This document shows, piece after piece, positions 6,701 to 7,107 of a stretch of DNA of 7,107 bases. The position numbers and the translations under genes were made by a program. Below the pieces are notes generated by a model. It was not told where the DNA came from. It was given only the letters and a program-made list of their open reading frames with translations, and ran no database searches. Origin of the DNA: Chthoniobacterales bacterium (GTDB taxonomy: Bacteria; Verrucomicrobiota; Verrucomicrobiia; Chthoniobacterales; UBA10450); contig JACCZO010000199.1 of the NCBI GenBank assembly GCA_013695925.1, positions 1 through 7,107 of the forward strand. The letters are read 5' to 3'. Within the stretch, counting starts at the first letter, position 1. Each line of letters opens with the position of its first letter.

Positions 6701-6807
6701 TCGATCACCGGGTCGTGAATGGCGCCGGCGCGGCCAATTTCGTGCACGAGATCAAGGGTTTGATCGAAGGCTTTCAAGTACCGGCGGCCGCGGCATCCGT
6801 GGGATAG
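3733..6807 (+). CDS. Single-chain 2-oxo acid dehydrogenase: E1-alpha, E1-beta, lipoyl and E2 domains
   Basis: The product has 1024 residues. E1-alpha is at about 1-305, with RDRALVLGRG, GRQMPSHY, TPTGAQ, the ThDP/Mg motif as GDAA (142-145) to EDNGYGIS (170-177), and the loop HTSSDDHKLYR (237-247) as in branched-chain 2-oxo acid dehydrogenases. E1-beta is at about 327-650: FGEDV, GGVFR, SPLAES (catalytic-type E385), FIDFIGPGWNQ, LWHSQ (H455) and PSNPEDAAGLL. A linker at 651-690 holds two palindromes. The lipoyl domain is at 691-766, with lysine K731 in ETDKA. An Ala/Glu-rich linker (767-803) shows no E3-binding domain. The E2 acyltransferase domain is at about 804-1015, with VISSLGAFGV and DHRVVNG (H992; N996 where Asp is usual). 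It would convert a 2-oxo acid plus CoA to acyl-CoA in the cytoplasm with an external E3. The substrate is undecided: the loop favours branched-chain acids, but pyruvate is possible. Upstream in-frame TGA at 3664 and no intervening ATG fix the start; no Shine-Dalgarno is visible. Confidence 0.93.
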   Translation: MALSKKDKLRLLTILLESRHGDLREQNLNRQGKGHFHVSGMGHEALAALSFTSDPGDYVCGYYRDRALVLGRGVTSAELALDYFAKRKGQSHGRQMPSHYSYAERHIWSVPTPTGAQLLPACGIAWGIKLDGKPNFVIATIGDAATRQGDFFEAVCFAKERQLPVLFVVEDNGYGISSPTRKINPLAIDVLQPNDWRQLDGSDVMAVYEAGQEASAHLRAGKGPVFFWVTMERLSSHTSSDDHKLYRTAEEIEKLAEGDPLTKYKGQLIAEGVITAGDYAQLDQEIKERIRQEFLAAEKEEDPSADELRLQVTGPLAELDDEVLPPGKYRIGDVVNVTLRAGLAKDPGRIIFGEDVEDPKGGVFRLTQKLSTEFPEQVFNSPLAESTIIGVACGLASYGKRPVFELQFIDFIGPGWNQVVTNLCNLRWRSFGTWTCPLVIYAPYGAYLPGGSLWHSQANEAPLAHYPGINIAIPSNPEDAAGLLWTAMHCEDPTFILIPKHLLWAEHESAKPVRAVSLGKARLHKPGSDVTVVAWGNTMEKSIEALAKLGETTSVELIDLRSIAPWDREMIEGSVRKTGRLVVVQEDTENCSVGQMIISHVTGQAELWETMISPPVLVSKGNVMIGYNPIYEYAALPDVERIVRAIERSVSTRGERVAAGGADPGRAKLSAEKPDVSPPGTASPATGGSTRKIVVPIMGEGIRSAKVVALLKKPGERIELDDSLCEVETDKAVYPIESSFAGTMGEWKTAVDETVEIGQELGTILTESEGDDLAEQLEAAAELSAETEPASAAPAAPVKRETLREPALSATITRKLGRVVPANLQIDARWDAIREARAAAKKRDGKNAPSPSVMVAWAVVRAMENHPAFRSLMLDDDRIVESDDFDLGMAVAMEGDRLATAVITKANKLAWPEFVQRYNETIEATRGGRVDAMNAPLVISSLGAFGVKAAAPIVVPPSVGTLFVGSAHHELSPNGKKAQSVEVITLSLTFDHRVVNGAGAANFVHEIKGLIEGFQVPAAAASVG
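5704..5790. repeat. In-frame REP-like inverted pair inside the E1/lipoyl linker
   Basis: Two 21-nt palindromes face each other. At 5707-5727 the arms are GCCGGGG and CCCCGGC; at 5766-5786 the arms are GCCGGGGAC and GTCCCCGGC around AGC. The second, reverse-complemented, equals the first at 19 of 21 positions. The leaders are GCAG (5704-5707) and, on the minus strand, GTAG (5789-5786), the kind of tetranucleotide that precedes REP hairpins. Both are translated: the first as AGGADPG (659-665), the second within SPPGTASPATGG (677-688). They lie between the usual end of E1-beta and the usual start of an E2 protein. Confidence 0.85.
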
Positions 6808-6860
6808 CACTGGAACTGGCGACGGGAGTTTTCCGGGGAGCACGGGCTGCCAGCCCGTTG

Positions 6861-6881
6861 GCCGGCGCAGCCTGCGCCGGC
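6861..6881. repeat. Perfect 9-3-9 palindrome, inner hairpin of the left unit
   Basis: Arms GCCGGCGCA and TGCGCCGGC around GCC. It follows the first hairpin of the left unit with no gap and is followed by GGACTTTTG, a poor T-run for an intrinsic terminator. Confidence 0.85.
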
Positions 6882-6939
6882 GGACTTTTGCTGGTCGGGT
6901 TTTTCTTAAATGATGCGTCCCCAAAGAAAGAGAAAGTTC

Positions 6940-6960
6940 GCGAAGGCTAACAGCCTTCGC
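6940..6960. repeat. Perfect 9-3-9 palindrome, inner hairpin of the right unit
   Basis: Arms GCGAAGGCT and AGCCTTCGC around AAC. It takes the same place in the right unit as 6861-6881 does in the left and has the same length, but its stem sequence is almost wholly different. Confidence 0.85.
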
Positions 6961-7015
6961 CAACGGGCTGGCAGCCCGTGCTCCCCGGAGAAGAGTCCCG
7001 CGGCACTTCCGCGAG

Positions 7016-7107
7016 TCAGCGGCCTAACGATTCTTGCGCGGCCAGCAGGCGTTGCGCTTCGACCTTTTCGAACTGGCCAATGGCGCGCTTTTCCAGTAGC
7101 TCGAAAT
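7016..7107 (-). CDS. C-terminal end of an unidentified protein
   Basis: Reading leftward from the window edge, the frame gives FELLEKRAIGQFEKVEAQRLLAAQESLGR and a TGA at 7018-7016. The 29 visible residues are strongly helical and charged, with Leu/Ala/Gln spacing fitting a C-terminal helix or coiled coil. Codon use (GAG, CTG, GCC, CGC) resembles the neighbouring genes, and the frame contains the GCCTAACG-type octamer as TCG-TTA-GGC, as four other sites here do. The other two minus frames close or read less plausibly. It is too short to name. It converges on the dehydrogenase gene across the hairpin element. Confidence 0.6.
   Translation of the reverse strand, partial: FELLEKRAIGQFEKVEAQRLLAAQESLGR

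Larger units (their letters stand above)
6823..7000. repeat. Inverted pair of two-hairpin REP-like units (BIME-like)
   Basis: 6833-6862 and 6959-6988 are perfect 30-bp inverted repeats 96 bp apart, with weaker similarity outward to 6823 and 7000. Each arm carries a GGAG leader (6837-6840; minus strand 6984-6981) followed by a 7-3-7 hairpin with arms ACGGGCT and AGCCCGT. Each is followed inward, after TTGGC, by a second hairpin (6861-6881 or 6940-6960). The element fills the convergent space between the dehydrogenase stop at 6807 and the stop at 7018 of the next gene. It could therefore also block transcription or protect mRNA 3' ends in both directions. A T-rich GGGTTTTTCTT (6898-6908) lies inside but not directly after a hairpin. 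Confidence 0.9.
644..7029. other. Dispersed octamer GCCTAACG, eight copies
   Basis: Exact copies read on the plus strand at 1614-1621, 2187-2194, 4308-4315, 6648-6655 and 7022-7029, and on the minus strand at 644-651, 3237-3244 and 5282-5289. Six of the eight are followed by A (GCCTAACGA). A one-mismatch copy lies at 5658-5665 (CGTTAGGG). With about 60% GC, roughly 0.3 copies are expected on both strands together. All eight lie in coding sequence, five read as TTA-GGC (Leu-Gly) and three as CCT-AAC (Pro-Asn). Function unknown. Confidence 0.75.

Noticed and set aside
6861..6908. Intrinsic terminator after the dehydrogenase gene.
   Set aside because: The hairpin at 6861-6881 is followed by GGACTTTTG and the longer T-run begins 19 bases further on, so the canonical stem-plus-T-tract is missing. 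The inverted REP-like pair explains the structure better.
644..7029. GCCTAAC/GTTAGGC matches the core-site pattern of integron attC sites (RYYYAAC / GTTRRRY).
   Set aside because: The copies are single, lie inside conserved genes in both orientations and are hundreds of bases apart. No pair forms the 60-140 bp imperfect hairpin an attC needs, and there is no integrase or cassette structure.
1..7107. Frequent GCGATCG strings, reminiscent of the cyanobacterial HIP1 octamer GCGATCGC.
   Set aside because: Most copies are not the full octamer, and such strings are expected from Asp/Ile/Arg codons in this GC-rich sequence. The gene content does not suggest a cyanobacterium.

Overview
The window reads as a piece of a GC-rich chromosome from a free-living, probably soil or sediment bacterium. 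My best guess is Verrucomicrobiota, for example the Chthoniobacterales. This rests on style rather than a marker gene: a secreted Sel1-repeat protein, a di-haem oxidoreductase, start codons without convincing Shine-Dalgarno sequences, and many small palindromic repeats at gene edges. There is no rRNA, tRNA, CRISPR array, transposase or phage gene.

Layout, left to right. (1) The C-terminal part of a DUF1111-type di-haem c-type oxidoreductase (+) runs in from the left edge and stops at 602. (2) Six bases further on ends a convergent threonine synthase gene, thrC (-, 609-1709), whose 5' end lies in a purine-rich GGAAGGATGAAGG repeat. (3) A secreted protein of six exact 36-residue Sel1 repeats (-, 1881-2774) lies upstream of thrC on the same strand. 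(4) After an 86-bp divergent intergenic region comes an exported protein of unknown function, possibly LolA-like (+, 2861-3631). (5) A 101-bp spacer with inverted GTTGAGA repeats precedes a 1024-residue single-chain 2-oxo acid dehydrogenase (+, 3733-6807). It carries E1-alpha, E1-beta, a lipoyl domain and an E2 acyltransferase domain in that order. (6) A 178-bp inverted pair of two-hairpin REP-like units fills the convergent gap to (7) the last 29 codons of an unidentified gene (-, ends 7016).

The fused dehydrogenase is the main metabolic feature. One polypeptide would decarboxylate a 2-oxo acid on thiamine diphosphate, reductively acylate its own lipoyl lysine and pass the acyl group to CoA. 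Only E3 (dihydrolipoamide dehydrogenase) is missing. No E3-binding domain is visible, and the usual active-site Asp of the E2 HxxxDG motif is Asn.

Two repeat layers run across the genes. REP-like hairpins with GTAG/GGAG-type leaders occur at the ends of both plus-strand genes and, in frame, inside the linker joining E1 to the lipoyl domain. That placement suggests the linker is an old intergenic region. Separately, the octamer GCCTAACG occurs eight times on both strands, roughly once per kb, always inside coding sequence, where about 0.3 copies are expected by chance. This looks like a genome-wide signal, such as an uptake-type or protein-binding motif, and is the most novel observation here.
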